Position numbers and translations under genes: made by a program
Notes under the pieces: model-generated
The model's input: only the letters and a program-made list of their open reading frames with translations
What the model was told of the DNA's origin: nothing
Databases searched by the model: none
Source of the DNA: Desulfovibrio intestinalis
Lineage (GTDB): Bacteria; Desulfobacterota; Desulfovibrionia; Desulfovibrionales; Desulfovibrionaceae
Length of the DNA stretch: 64,000 nucleotides
Direction of reading: 5' to 3'
Assembly: GCF_014202345.1 (NCBI RefSeq)
Contig: NZ_JACHGO010000008.1
Location: 62,001 to 126,000, forward strand
Shown here: piece by piece, positions 33,538 to 42,752 of the stretch
How positions within the stretch are numbered: the stretch's first letter is position 1
Layout of the letters: each line of letters begins with the position of its first letter

Positions 33538-34737
33538 CTACATAGCGGCCTTGTATATTCCGGCTACCGCAGCGTCAGTCATGGTGCGGGGGTTGGTAAG
33601 ACCGCAGGCGTCCTTCTGAGCATTGGCCGTCATTGTGGGAATATCGGTTTCCTTAACATCCTTGCCGTACTTTTTGCCAAGAGCCTTCAGGCCTTCAGGA
33701 ATACCCACGTCTGTGGACAGGGTATTGATGGCGGCAATGGCCTTCTTGGAAGCTTCGTCCGCGCTCAGGCCATCAGTGATTTCGCCAAGAATGCGGGCGA
33801 TACGGCCAAAACGGCGGCGGGTAGCGATGCGGTTGTATTCACACACATGGGGCAGCAGAATGGCATTGCATTCGCCGTGGGGCAGGTCATAGAAACCACC
33901 CAGCTGATGGGCCATAGCGTGAACGTGGCCGAGGCTGGCGTTGTTGAATGCCATACCGGCCAGGTACTGGGCATAGCACATGCCTTCGCGGGCTTCCTTG
34001 TCCTGACCATTGGCCACAGCGCGACGCAGGTAGCGGTTAATAAATTCCATCGCCTTTTCGGCGCAAGCGTCGGTCATGGGTGTGGCTGCAGTGGAAACAT
34101 AGGCTTCAACGGCGTGAGTAAGAGCGTCCATGCCAGTGGCCGCAGTGAGGGCCGGGGGCATACCCATCATGAGAACAGGATCGTCGATAGCTACGCCAGG
34201 AGTACAGCGCCAGTCAACAATGGCCATCTTCACCTTACGGGACGTGTCGGTGATGATGCAGAAGCGCGTCATTTCAGAAGCGGTACCTGCGGTGGTGTTT
34301 ACGGCAACATAGGGCGGGAAGGGTTTGGCAGATTTGTCTACGCCTTCATAGTCATGAATTTTGCCGCCGTTACCGGCAAGAAAGCCCACACCCTTGCCGC
34401 AGTCATGCGAACTGCCGCCGCCAAGAGTAATGATGCTGTCGCATTTTTCCTTTTTGTACTTTTCAAAAGCGGCATCCACATTCTTATCAGTGGGGTTGGG
34501 CACAGTCTGGTCGAAAATGGCGTACTTCATCTTGGCGGCATCAAGAATATCGGTAATCACCTTCAGAATACCGGCTTTAACGATGCCCTGGTCAGTAACA
34601 ATCAAGGGTTTGCTGCCGCCAATGTTCTTGAGGCGAAGAGGAATCTCCTTGGAACACCCCTCACCCACAAGAGTAACATTGGGGATGAAGAAAGAAGTTA
34701 TCTGTCCCATGTGCATGCTCTTAAGCTCAGTACTCAT
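33538..34737 (-). CDS. adh: iron-containing alcohol dehydrogenase
   Basis: A 399-residue group III (iron-activated) NAD(P)-dependent alcohol dehydrogenase. It has the nucleotide-binding GGGSSHDCGKG, TTAGTASEMTRFCIITD, and the metal ligands in GMDALTHAVEAYVS (Asp, His), LGHVHAMAHQLGG and DLPHGECNA (His). The sequence is close to the abundant ethanol dehydrogenases of Desulfovibrio, which oxidise ethanol for sulfate respiration or reduce acetaldehyde. AGGAG 6 bases upstream marks the start. It is a one-gene unit with a terminator after it and a long AT-rich upstream region that likely holds its promoter and regulators. Confidence 0.95.
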   Translation of the reverse strand: MSTELKSMHMGQITSFFIPNVTLVGEGCSKEIPLRLKNIGGSKPLIVTDQGIVKAGILKVITDILDAAKMKYAIFDQTVPNPTDKNVDAAFEKYKKEKCDSIITLGGGSSHDCGKGVGFLAGNGGKIHDYEGVDKSAKPFPPYVAVNTTAGTASEMTRFCIITDTSRKVKMAIVDWRCTPGVAIDDPVLMMGMPPALTAATGMDALTHAVEAYVSTAATPMTDACAEKAMEFINRYLRRAVANGQDKEAREGMCYAQYLAGMAFNNASLGHVHAMAHQLGGFYDLPHGECNAILLPHVCEYNRIATRRRFGRIARILGEITDGLSADEASKKAIAAINTLSTDVGIPEGLKALGKKYGKDVKETDIPTMTANAQKDACGLTNPRTMTDAAVAGIYKAAM

Positions 34738-35831
34738 ATGCGACTCCTGGCGTTACGCGGATACAACACATCTAAGTTGTTTTGTATATGCACCGCAGTG
34801 ATAAGGAAGCATCCTATATGGCGACAGTACAGCATAGAAAATCTCAATGCAAGCTTCCATAAGCTGAATATACAACACTTTTGAACATTTTTTGCGTTGA
34901 TTAGAATGTTCATTTTTACACAACTAAATAACTTTTGTTCTTTTTTGCACAATACTGCATTGATTGATTGTTCACCCAAAAATATAAACCGTGATAACAG
35001 CCAACTACCGTTATTCTCATCACGCAGTAATTACCTAGGAACAAACAGTACAATAGATCAGATCAAGGCCGCTACATGCAGCGCTGTCTACAAGTTATCA
35101 AATAAAAAATTTCAAGGCTGCGCCGTCAGTTGCGTCACACCGCCAATTTTTCAAGCAACCGGGTACGGACTACCACCGTGGCGTGCCGGGCAGCACAGGA
35201 CCCATCTGCACGCCGTATCGGATGTATCAGTATGAGCGCAACGAGGGTTTATACCCACGCGACAGGAAAGAGGAGTTCGCCTGTCGGCACAACGCGAACT
35301 GCTACTATAGCGCCAGCATATGGTACGCTTGCTGCCGCTCCTGATCTGCTGGCAATTGGCGCACAGCCACACAGGAACTTCCCCCTGAGTTCAGAGAACA
35401 GGCAAAGGAGAAGGCCATACTGTTGCTTTTTACTTTGGAAGATAGAGATGCCAACAGCCTGAGGCTTCTGGAAATGTCGCTTTAAATACAACGTACTTTT
35501 ACAGAAGTTTTGAGCAGGTATTTTGAGCAGCCGTTTTTACTTAGAGCATTTAAACTTTGAAAGAAGTTAACTGCTTTAGCGCGGCACAGGAATGCAGAAC
35601 ACCACAACACGGGGTGGGTTCAGCCGAGAATCGCGTCTTCTGGCAGAGCGCTTGCCCCTACACGGCGGGGCGTCTGCTCACGCAGCCACCTGACCGTTTC
35701 AAAATTGAAATGCTCAAGCCAAAAGAAGCGGCCCTTTTTATGAAGGAAGCGTACGCAGACGTACTCAACCGGCATAAAAAGGGCCGCATTATGTGATCGA
35801 GAGCTGTTCTGAAAGCAGCCCAGGGCTGTTT
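34738..35831. other. 1.1-kb region upstream of adh
   Basis: The first ~200 bases are AT-rich and should contain the adh promoter. Two similar TTGATT...TGTTCA stretches near 34895-34915 and 34958-34975 could be regulator sites. Around 35100-35340 one frame reads through a peptide ending CRHNANCYYSASIWYACCRS before a TGA. It has no start signal and may be a gene remnant. A palindrome of the CTTTGAAAT family is at 35544-35577. The last 250 bases show nothing clear. Confidence 0.45.
35544..35577. repeat. short palindrome, CTTTGAAAT family (copy 5)
   Basis: GAGCATTTAAACTTT and AAGTTAACTGCTTT flank a short centre, an imperfect inverted repeat with the same GAGCA/TGCTC ends as the copy at 11435. 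Confidence 0.55.
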
Positions 35832-38800
35832 CTAGCGTGCTCCGCCCGGCTCTTTTATCTTGCCGGGCCGGCACATACGGCTCAGACGGCGCAAATATGC
35901 TTTACGCTTGTCCAGAAAGAAGGCCAAAGGACGCGAGAAATTGCGCCCCAGCAGACCGTCCACAAGAAGCTGGCTGATCTCGCGTTCACGCGTCAGCACA
36001 AGCTGCGATCTGGCCAGCACGTTACGGTCGGCTTCCGGCATGGCGCGCGCAATCTGCCGAAACGCGTCCTGTGCTCTGGGCTGGTAAAACCAGATGTACA
36101 TGAGGTCAAGAGCATTGACGATGAATGCCCGCTCCAGCTCCTTGCCCTTGACTCCCCCGCTGCCCTGAAGCCCGCCGGGACGAGCCAGCTTGATAAGCGC
36201 GTCTTCGTGAGGGAACAGCAGCTCCAGCCGCGTGTAACAGTCAAAAAGGTTGTTGAGCTTGCTCTTGTAGTCCCAGCGGCGCATGCGCAGGTTCACCTGA
36301 CTGTCGGCGTAACCTTCAATAATGGCAGCCACTGTGTCCGATGCCATTTTAGACACCACTGCCGCACTGGGCACCATATACAGCTCAGGATTGGCCACAC
36401 CAAACGCGCCAAGGGCCAAGTATAGCAGATAGTTATACGAGGACGACACAGGAATGGCCAAGGCGCTTCGAAAGAGGTTGCCGATGGCGGCCTCTTTGGG
36501 AAAACCGCGAAAGACGTTATGCGCGCAAATATAAAATCCATTGATGATGCTCAGAACCGTAAAGACCATCCAGGGGCTTTGCGCCACTGTTATGCCCAGT
36601 GTTCTGTCCAAAAACCACACGCGAACTATTGCTTCCAGCAAAAGGACGGAAATGCCCGTGTACATGAGCGAGTCGCACAGGCGGCTTATACTGACCTGGT
36701 CCTTCCAGTGGAGCAAAGTATCCCGCGTGGCCCCCTTGGCAGCCAGAACCATCTGCATCACATTGCGTACGCCCGTGATGCCAAACCAGATAAAGGTGCC
36801 GCCCCAGGCGAGAACCCACCAGTCCTGCGTGTATAAAAATGAAAAGAAAGCCGGAACAAACCCCAGCAACACCTTGAGCCAATTGCAAAACGAGCTGTTC
36901 AGATAGGAGAAGCCGGGGCGGCACCTGCTTGCCTGCTGATCTTTGCCCAGCAGGTTATTGCCTGTTGCCGGGCCAAGCCCGCCAAGGTTAATGACGTTGC
37001 CCTGCCCGCAGACGCGGAAATCTTCGCTGGCAGTCTTCCAGGTCTTGCGGCGCTCCATGCCCAGATGACGGCAGCCGGGCGCCCACCGCAGGCAGGCGGC
37101 CAACCGCTGCCAGGCGGAGGGATTGCGCGGCTTGGCGTAGCTGTAAACTTCTTCCACCGGCGAACAGATGGGAATTTCAAACTGCTGCTGCCCCCTGCCT
37201 TTATGCGCCGAAAAACGGCCTCTGGGCAGGGTGTCTTTGATAACAAAACCCATGCCGTATGTGATGCGGCTGGCGGAGCTGGTGCCCAGACGTGAACCCA
37301 GAGGCTTGTGGCGATAGTGCTCCCACAGCTTCGGCACGTTATGCAGTATGTCTCGAAACTTGGCGGCTCTTTCTTCGTCCACAGTGCGCATGCGGCGCGC
37401 CATCTGGCGAATCATCTGCTTTACGCGGGGGCCAAGCCCTTCATTGAATGCTTGCTGCAATTCGCTGATGGGTTTGAGATTGGCCTGTTGACGCTCCATC
37501 CAGCTCTTCATGTTGAAGATTTCCAGATGGGTGATGTTGCCCTTGGCATCCCATAAAAGCTCTGCCACATCCTCAACGCTCAGGGCAGAGGTACAGAGCA
37601 CAAGACGATAGCCCGGCGTAAGCTCGGCCAGTTCCCGCGTAAGCTCAAACGTGGAAAGCCGCATGAGGTGAGGCATTTCTTCCGAAGCAGGCGGGCATTC
37701 CAGATCTGGCAGTTCCGGGTGCAGGGCTGCGGAAAGCCATTCTTCAGCGATATGTTCCGGCCCCAGATGCTCAAGCACCTCCAGCTCGGCACGCGAAGTG
37801 GCGTCATCCTTTTCAGCAAGTCTGGCGGCACGCTGACGCAAGGCAGGCTGCACATGGCGGTGCAGCCCTTCAGCCAAATGCAGGCTGCTGGCCTGTCCCC
37901 TGCCTACAAAGCGCAAAAATTCGTCCGCCGACAGTTCGGGAATTTCAACTTCCCAGGCGGCTTCCATCTTGGGGCGCTGGTGCTCGTTCCACAGGGAAAG
38001 ACAATGGAGCACGCGGTCACGCCGCCAGCGCAGCACTTCCCTGCCACGTTTCATCATTTCAGCCACTTTGGGGCTGTGCAGAAATTCCAGAAAATCTTCA
38101 TTTGAACTGAAGCCGCGCGGTATCCAGAACAGGCTCACAAAACGCCCATAAAACGGAACCTGAAATTCTAGGCCAATGCGTACGGCTATGCCCGTAATTT
38201 CAGCGGCGCGCAGGATTTCACGCGCGGCATCAGGCTGCACCCAGTATTCATAGGCCACCGTCAATGAGCGCAGGCCCTTGATCCAGGCGTCCATGATAAG
38301 ATGCGTCGGACTTTTACGGCCCTTGGTGTTGGCGTCGTAAACGTGGTCGTCAAAAGCAAGCTGGTTCCACGCTTCCGGCATTTCCGGCAGGTGATAGCGG
38401 GCCAGCATGCGGCGAACAACGCGCGGCGTGCCCTGAACGGTACGGCGAAAGTCGTGCGCCAGCTCAAGCTGTTCCTGCGGATTGTCATGGGCGCGCACAA
38501 TGCTTTTCATGATCTGCATGAGCACGCGCGCCGTATTGCGGCGCAGCGACGAGTGTGCGCTGTTGAGCACTTCATCATACAGCGTTTGCAGTGCCAGCAG
38601 ACGATCCCTGGCCTGGGTGCGTCCTACCTGAAGATTGCGCAACAGGTTTATAACAGCATAGGCCATGCGTGAAACAGGAGTTGCTACCAGTTCCTTGATG
38701 CCGTGCGGATGCAAGCTGGGGTCAAAAAGGCTGGTGTCCGAAGGTTTATTGTCGGACTCCAGAATGCGATTGACAAGAACAAGGATATCCCTGTCCTGTT

Positions 38801-38834
38801 TGTCAAAATAAAAACCACGCCATACGAAACTCAC
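35832..38834 (-). CDS. 1000-residue membrane protein of unknown function
   Basis: I do not recognise this protein. Residues 1-640 look cytoplasmic and mostly helical. Residues ~176-225 (LIMDAWIKGLRSLTVAYEYW, then AAREILRAAEITGIAVRIGLEF) resemble the strand-helix pattern of PHP/TIM-barrel phosphoesterases, without clear metal ligands. Residues ~640-815 hold four to five membrane segments, followed by a soluble C-terminal part of ~185 residues with conserved-looking aromatic and basic patches (YIWFYQPRAQDAFRQIARAMPEADRNVL). The start is GTG, with AAGGAG 8 bases upstream; a three-codon ATG-GCG-TGA overlaps it. It is a single gene with no informative neighbours. Its size and intact frame suggest a conserved function. 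Confidence 0.85.
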   Translation of the reverse strand: MSFVWRGFYFDKQDRDILVLVNRILESDNKPSDTSLFDPSLHPHGIKELVATPVSRMAYAVINLLRNLQVGRTQARDRLLALQTLYDEVLNSAHSSLRRNTARVLMQIMKSIVRAHDNPQEQLELAHDFRRTVQGTPRVVRRMLARYHLPEMPEAWNQLAFDDHVYDANTKGRKSPTHLIMDAWIKGLRSLTVAYEYWVQPDAAREILRAAEITGIAVRIGLEFQVPFYGRFVSLFWIPRGFSSNEDFLEFLHSPKVAEMMKRGREVLRWRRDRVLHCLSLWNEHQRPKMEAAWEVEIPELSADEFLRFVGRGQASSLHLAEGLHRHVQPALRQRAARLAEKDDATSRAELEVLEHLGPEHIAEEWLSAALHPELPDLECPPASEEMPHLMRLSTFELTRELAELTPGYRLVLCTSALSVEDVAELLWDAKGNITHLEIFNMKSWMERQQANLKPISELQQAFNEGLGPRVKQMIRQMARRMRTVDEERAAKFRDILHNVPKLWEHYRHKPLGSRLGTSSASRITYGMGFVIKDTLPRGRFSAHKGRGQQQFEIPICSPVEEVYSYAKPRNPSAWQRLAACLRWAPGCRHLGMERRKTWKTASEDFRVCGQGNVINLGGLGPATGNNLLGKDQQASRCRPGFSYLNSSFCNWLKVLLGFVPAFFSFLYTQDWWVLAWGGTFIWFGITGVRNVMQMVLAAKGATRDTLLHWKDQVSISRLCDSLMYTGISVLLLEAIVRVWFLDRTLGITVAQSPWMVFTVLSIINGFYICAHNVFRGFPKEAAIGNLFRSALAIPVSSSYNYLLYLALGAFGVANPELYMVPSAAVVSKMASDTVAAIIEGYADSQVNLRMRRWDYKSKLNNLFDCYTRLELLFPHEDALIKLARPGGLQGSGGVKGKELERAFIVNALDLMYIWFYQPRAQDAFRQIARAMPEADRNVLARSQLVLTREREISQLLVDGLLGRNFSRPLAFFLDKRKAYLRRLSRMCRPGKIKEPGGAR

Positions 38835-39830
38835 GCCATGTACTCCTTACGAAAAGCCGCCATGCGGCGGCTGGAATGAACCATTTGTGACGATACCCCG
38901 GCCCAGCGTCCACGTCAAATAGCTGAACTTAGGGCAGTTTGGCTTTCAAAACGCTAACATCTCTGTGCAAAAGCCGCCTTTCATCAGACATGCTGGCAAC
39001 ACGCGTGTGCTGGCGCATTTCAAAAACACAATTATAAATTGGAATAGAATTTTCTGTCGGCAAAATTTCTCTTCCGCTTCGAAGGCAACCAGCTCTCGTT
39101 GCCGTCATCGGGGACGTCTGGGGCGTGGGCGGTTTCTGTTTCGGGCGGCCCCTGCCCTCATTCGGCGAGTCCCTTCGCACTGCGCAATTGCCTTCCTCAG
39201 ATACTGATGGGCGTTGATTCAAGAGACAGAATTCATAGCCAGCAGTGCTACTATGATTGGCGTAAAGATTACGCGGGTGGACTCGAAAAAGCCCAGGTGC
39301 ACAGTGCATCCCCCGCACGAAGCCTTCAATATAGCAATGCAAGAGACCTGGAAATAAAACCAAGTCTGCTTCCGCCAGTGCTGATACTGGCAGAAGCAGA
39401 CTGAAAATATTCGGTATGGTGACATAAAAGCGGGGGACGAGCCGCCGGATGCTACAGCCCGTCCCCCGGTTGCCCGAAGGCAACCCGGACACACCGCGCC
39501 CTGCTGCCCCGCCGGTTCCGGGGCTGAGTGCACAGCCGGGCGGCAGCCTGCAATAAAGAGACACGCCGTCCTGTGGTCCGCCAGGAAAATTCAGTGTCGC
39601 CTGCCGAAAATCAGGGCAGGGTTTGTGCGCCGGAAAGTGCAATTCTACCAGGCACAACCGCTCCCGTGGCAAAAGCCACAACAACGGCCCATGGTTGAAC
39701 ACTGCGCACGCCAGCAAATAATCCGCGTTTTACGCCATAACGACGCAATGCCTGTTTATGACGAAATCCCGTCCACGCGTGAGGCTGCCCTCTGCCCCCT
39801 AGGGGCCAGAGGGCGCAATCAAATACGGGG
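38835..39830. other. 1-kb hairpin-rich non-coding region
   Basis: Between hydG (3' end) and the 1000-residue protein (5' end), both on the minus strand. It has strong hairpins at 39369-39405 and 39410-39470, and several more GC-rich ones up to ~39640. A 262-residue minus-strand frame covers much of it, but with no ribosome site and odd composition, so I leave it out. A structured RNA or long 3' untranslated region is possible. Confidence 0.5.
39369..39405 (-). terminator. long hairpin, probable minus-strand terminator
   Basis: AGTCTGCTTC-C-GCCAGT pairs with ACTGGC-A-GAAGCAGACT, a 17-bp stem with one mismatch. Read on the minus strand it is followed by TGGTTTTATTT, so it would end transcripts coming from hydG or from the structured region. 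Confidence 0.6.
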
Positions 39831-41222
39831 TTAAATGAATTCGTCCATACAGCCAGCCCGCACCTTTTTGAGCAAGCGGTCTGCCGCGCCGCGTTCGTGC
39901 AGGGACATTTTATTCAGTTTTTCATTCAACAAGCGCTCACCCATGCTGCGGGTATAGGGGGTGGCGTAGTGCAACAGAAATTCCATAAATGATGCCGCAG
40001 AGTTGGGGCTACACTGCCCCTTCATGCCGCACTCACGCACCATCGCAAGAAATTCCTCTCCTCTGCGGCCAAGCCTTGGGCAAGCTGCGCAAAACGATGG
40101 CAGATGCCGCGCCTCTTCAAGCAGAAAGCGCACCACCTCATCCACATGACAGTCTTCGCCCAGAGGGAAGGGAACCTGCTGGCCAGGAGCAAGGGCCCAC
40201 CCTTCATAGGGGTTGGCCACACTGCCCGTGAGCAGTTGCGAAGCCCCGGCACTACAGCCGTCGCGCCAAAGCCCGGCAGGTTCCTTGGTGGTCAGGATGA
40301 TGCCGCTGTGCGGCAGGGCCAGCCGGGCCAATGCCACACAGCGCAGATAATCCGCATCGCTTACCGGGTAAGGCGTATCCATAAGGCTGCCGGGGGCAAG
40401 GCGCATTCTGTGCAAGCTTACAGTGCGGCAGCCCAGGTCATACACGCGCTCAAGATGGGTCGCGTGCTGTGCGAGGGCAAGCAGGTCAAACTGCCAGGGG
40501 CCCAGGCCCAGCAGAATACCCAGGCCCACATCGGGCACGCCTGCCGCAAAGGCGGTGTCAGGCGCATTGAGCCGCTTGACGTAATCGCTCTTGGGGCCCG
40601 CCACATGGGCGGCGCGGTAGCTGGCCTCGTGGTAGGTGTCCTGATAAATAAGAACAGTGCCTACATAGGCATCCAAAAGGGTCTGGTACTGGGCAGCTTC
40701 CAGCGGCCCGACGTTGACGTTGACGCTGTGTATTTCGCCCACGCCGTCAAAAACCGTGTACAAGATGCTTATGGCCTCGGCCAGATAGTCCACATCAGCG
40801 TTGGGCAACTGCCCACTGACCAGGAATATGCGCTTGTGTCCCTGACGGATGATTTTCAGGGCAGCCTGGCGCATTTCCGGCGAGGTCATGTACTTACGCT
40901 CCACAAGGCCATTATCCCGGCGGTTGGAGCAATACAGACATTCGCTGCCGCAGTGGTTGGAAAGGTGCAGAGGAGCGGAAAGCACCATGCGGTCGCCGTA
41001 GACCTTCTGCTTCACCTCATCGGCCACAGCAAGAATACGCTCATGCCCGGCCGGATCGTCCACACGCATGAGCGCCACTATTTCATTCAGGTCCAGCGGC
41101 TCCATCTGCATAGACTTATCCAGAATATCGCGCAGTTCAACGGCATCTGGAACATTTCGACGGCTCAGGGCTTTTTCGATGGTGGCCACATCAAACCATA
41201 GGGGCAACGATTGCGCAGACAT
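39831..41222 (-). CDS. hydG: [FeFe]-hydrogenase H-cluster maturase HydG
   Basis: A 463-residue radical SAM enzyme that cleaves tyrosine to make the CO and cyanide ligands of the [FeFe]-hydrogenase H-cluster. The radical SAM motif is C91-x3-C95-x2-C98 (CGSECLYC). A C-terminal CX2CX22C motif (C378, C381, C404) binds the auxiliary cluster where the Fe(CO)(CN) unit forms; this separates HydG from the related ThiH. Five in-frame codons precede the ATG at 41222, but GAGG 9 bases upstream of it favours this start. hydE, hydF and the hydrogenase genes are not in the window. Confidence 0.94.
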   Translation of the reverse strand: MSAQSLPLWFDVATIEKALSRRNVPDAVELRDILDKSMQMEPLDLNEIVALMRVDDPAGHERILAVADEVKQKVYGDRMVLSAPLHLSNHCGSECLYCSNRRDNGLVERKYMTSPEMRQAALKIIRQGHKRIFLVSGQLPNADVDYLAEAISILYTVFDGVGEIHSVNVNVGPLEAAQYQTLLDAYVGTVLIYQDTYHEASYRAAHVAGPKSDYVKRLNAPDTAFAAGVPDVGLGILLGLGPWQFDLLALAQHATHLERVYDLGCRTVSLHRMRLAPGSLMDTPYPVSDADYLRCVALARLALPHSGIILTTKEPAGLWRDGCSAGASQLLTGSVANPYEGWALAPGQQVPFPLGEDCHVDEVVRFLLEEARHLPSFCAACPRLGRRGEEFLAMVRECGMKGQCSPNSAASFMEFLLHYATPYTRSMGERLLNEKLNKMSLHERGAADRLLKKVRAGCMDEFI

Positions 41223-41618
41223 GCTGTCCGACCTCACACTGTTTCAAAAAAAGTTACATCTAAAAGGCTTGCCTTTTATTTTCAAATACCAACTAAATCC
41301 TGTGATTCGATTGTCCAATATTTCACATAATCCTGTCAAGAAAGAATTCCAAATATTTTGCAACCTCCCTGACAGGGATGAATCTACCCCCAATTGCGCG
41401 CAATTTTTTGCGCTATCGCCAAACTGCAAAAAACAAGCGCTACGATATACGGCTTCACACCAGCCCTGATCCTCAAAAAAACTGCCGTCCCGTTCGCGCA
41501 ACCCTGCGCATCTGCCGTAAAACTGCCTGCTGGCGGGTATTGCGGGCCGTGCCGGTGGAGCGTATGCTGGATTTTGGCCGATATGGCCGTCCATTTATGC
41601 GTTTAAGGAAACCCGCCA
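41223..41618. other. divergent intergenic region, hydG and BMP-type gene
   Basis: 396 bases holding the promoters of both genes. AT-rich next to hydG. No clear boxes, repeats or genes were found. Confidence 0.4.
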
Positions 41619-42710
41619 ATGCTCCACTATAAGTTGCCTTCGCTCTCAGCCCCGCTTTTTACCCTGCTCTGCTTCATTACGCTGTCACTCTACGTTTTCG
41701 TGGGCGCACCCTACGCCGCAGAGTCTGCGTCTGCAACTGGCAGCCCACGCCTTCGCGTGGCCCTGCTGCTGGAACACCCTGGCGGGGACGGCGGCTGGAA
41801 CGACGCTCTGTTGCGCGGTCTTGAACGGGCCCGCGCACTTCCTGTTGACGCTGAAGTGCTGGTAGCTCCGGCGCAGGCAGACACCGCCGCCATTCAGGAA
41901 TTTTTCCGTAATGCCGCGTCCAGTCATGACATGGTGCTGGTGGCCTCTGACAAGTTGCACGAAGCCCTGCGCAACAATGCCGCCAATTTTCGCAAAACCA
42001 TGTTTGGCTGTATTGACGCGGGCGTGCGCGCTCCCAATATCATGTCCATAACATTTGCCGACGAACAGGCTGCATACCTTGCGGGAGCAGCGGCAGCCAT
42101 GCTTACGGCCCAGACAGCCCTGCCCGGCATCAATGCCGACAGAACCATCGGCTGGCTGTCGGGAGAAGACGTGCCCGCCATGCGCTCTTTGTTGAATGGT
42201 TTTGTGGAAGGCGCGCGCCTTGTGGACCCGGAAGTACGGGTCATCAACCGCATCACGGGCTCCTTTACGGATGCCGCAGCCGGGGGCAAAGCAGCGCGAG
42301 AACTGCTGAACCAGGGCGCGGATGTGCTGGTGCTGGCCAGCGGGCTTGGCAACGGCCCTGCGCTGCAGGAAGCCGCCAGCCGGGGCGCCTATGTTATCGG
42401 GCTGGACGGAAACCAAGACGACAGGCTGCCGGGGCGTGTGCTTACCTCCATAGTCAAAAAGGCGGACGACGCGGTATACGACCTTGTGGCTGCTGCCGCT
42501 TCCGGCAATTTCAAGGGCAAGGAAATTCTTGTGCGCGACCTCAATAACGGCGGCGTGGATATTACGGAAATGGGGCCGTTTCGCACCGTTGCGGGCAAAA
42601 ATGCCCCGGCAGGTATGGACCGCAGGCTGCGCGAGTTGCGTAGCGAATTGATCAATGGCGGCATTCGCCTGAAATCCATGCGCGAAAGAACCCTATGCGA
42701 CTGCCTGTAG
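41619..42710 (+). CDS. BMP-family periplasmic binding protein
   Basis: A 363-residue exported protein with a long signal sequence (hydrophobic ~12-30, cleavage near APYAAES) and no lipobox cysteine. The mature part fits the BMP/PnrA family of nucleoside- and purine-type binding proteins: VALLLEHPGGDGGWNDALLRGLERA, DEQAAYLAGAAAAML, IGWLSGEDVPAMRSLLNGFVEGA and NQGADVLVLASGLGNGPALQEAASRGAYVIGLDGNQ. Normally these serve an ABC importer, but the next gene, 42 bases on, is an MFS transporter. The ligand is unknown; the binding protein might act as a sensor. Confidence 0.8.
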   Translation: MLHYKLPSLSAPLFTLLCFITLSLYVFVGAPYAAESASATGSPRLRVALLLEHPGGDGGWNDALLRGLERARALPVDAEVLVAPAQADTAAIQEFFRNAASSHDMVLVASDKLHEALRNNAANFRKTMFGCIDAGVRAPNIMSITFADEQAAYLAGAAAAMLTAQTALPGINADRTIGWLSGEDVPAMRSLLNGFVEGARLVDPEVRVINRITGSFTDAAAGGKAARELLNQGADVLVLASGLGNGPALQEAASRGAYVIGLDGNQDDRLPGRVLTSIVKKADDAVYDLVAAAASGNFKGKEILVRDLNNGGVDITEMGPFRTVAGKNAPAGMDRRLRELRSELINGGIRLKSMRERTLCDCL

Positions 42711-42752
42711 CCTGACGCCACGCAAAAGCGTGTGCGCCTCAGGAGAATTTTG

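Noticed and set aside
33529..34884. 451-residue plus-strand open frame
   Set aside because: It is antisense to the complete iron alcohol dehydrogenase gene, has no ribosome site and a Gly/His/Val-rich composition typical of a shadow frame.
34935..34960. Rex-like TTGTTC...GCACAA site upstream of adh
   Set aside because: Only one half-site is close to consensus; too weak to call.
38929..39717. 262-residue minus-strand open frame
   Set aside because: It covers the hairpin-rich region, lacks a ribosome site and has no protein-like pattern; a non-coding explanation fits better.
39406..39720. Cobalamin riboswitch, RNase P RNA or SRP RNA in the GC-rich hairpin region
   Set aside because: The conserved boxes of these RNAs are not present on either strand as far as I can read.
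40104..41201. 365-residue plus-strand open frame
   Set aside because: Shadow of hydG on the opposite strand; no family features.
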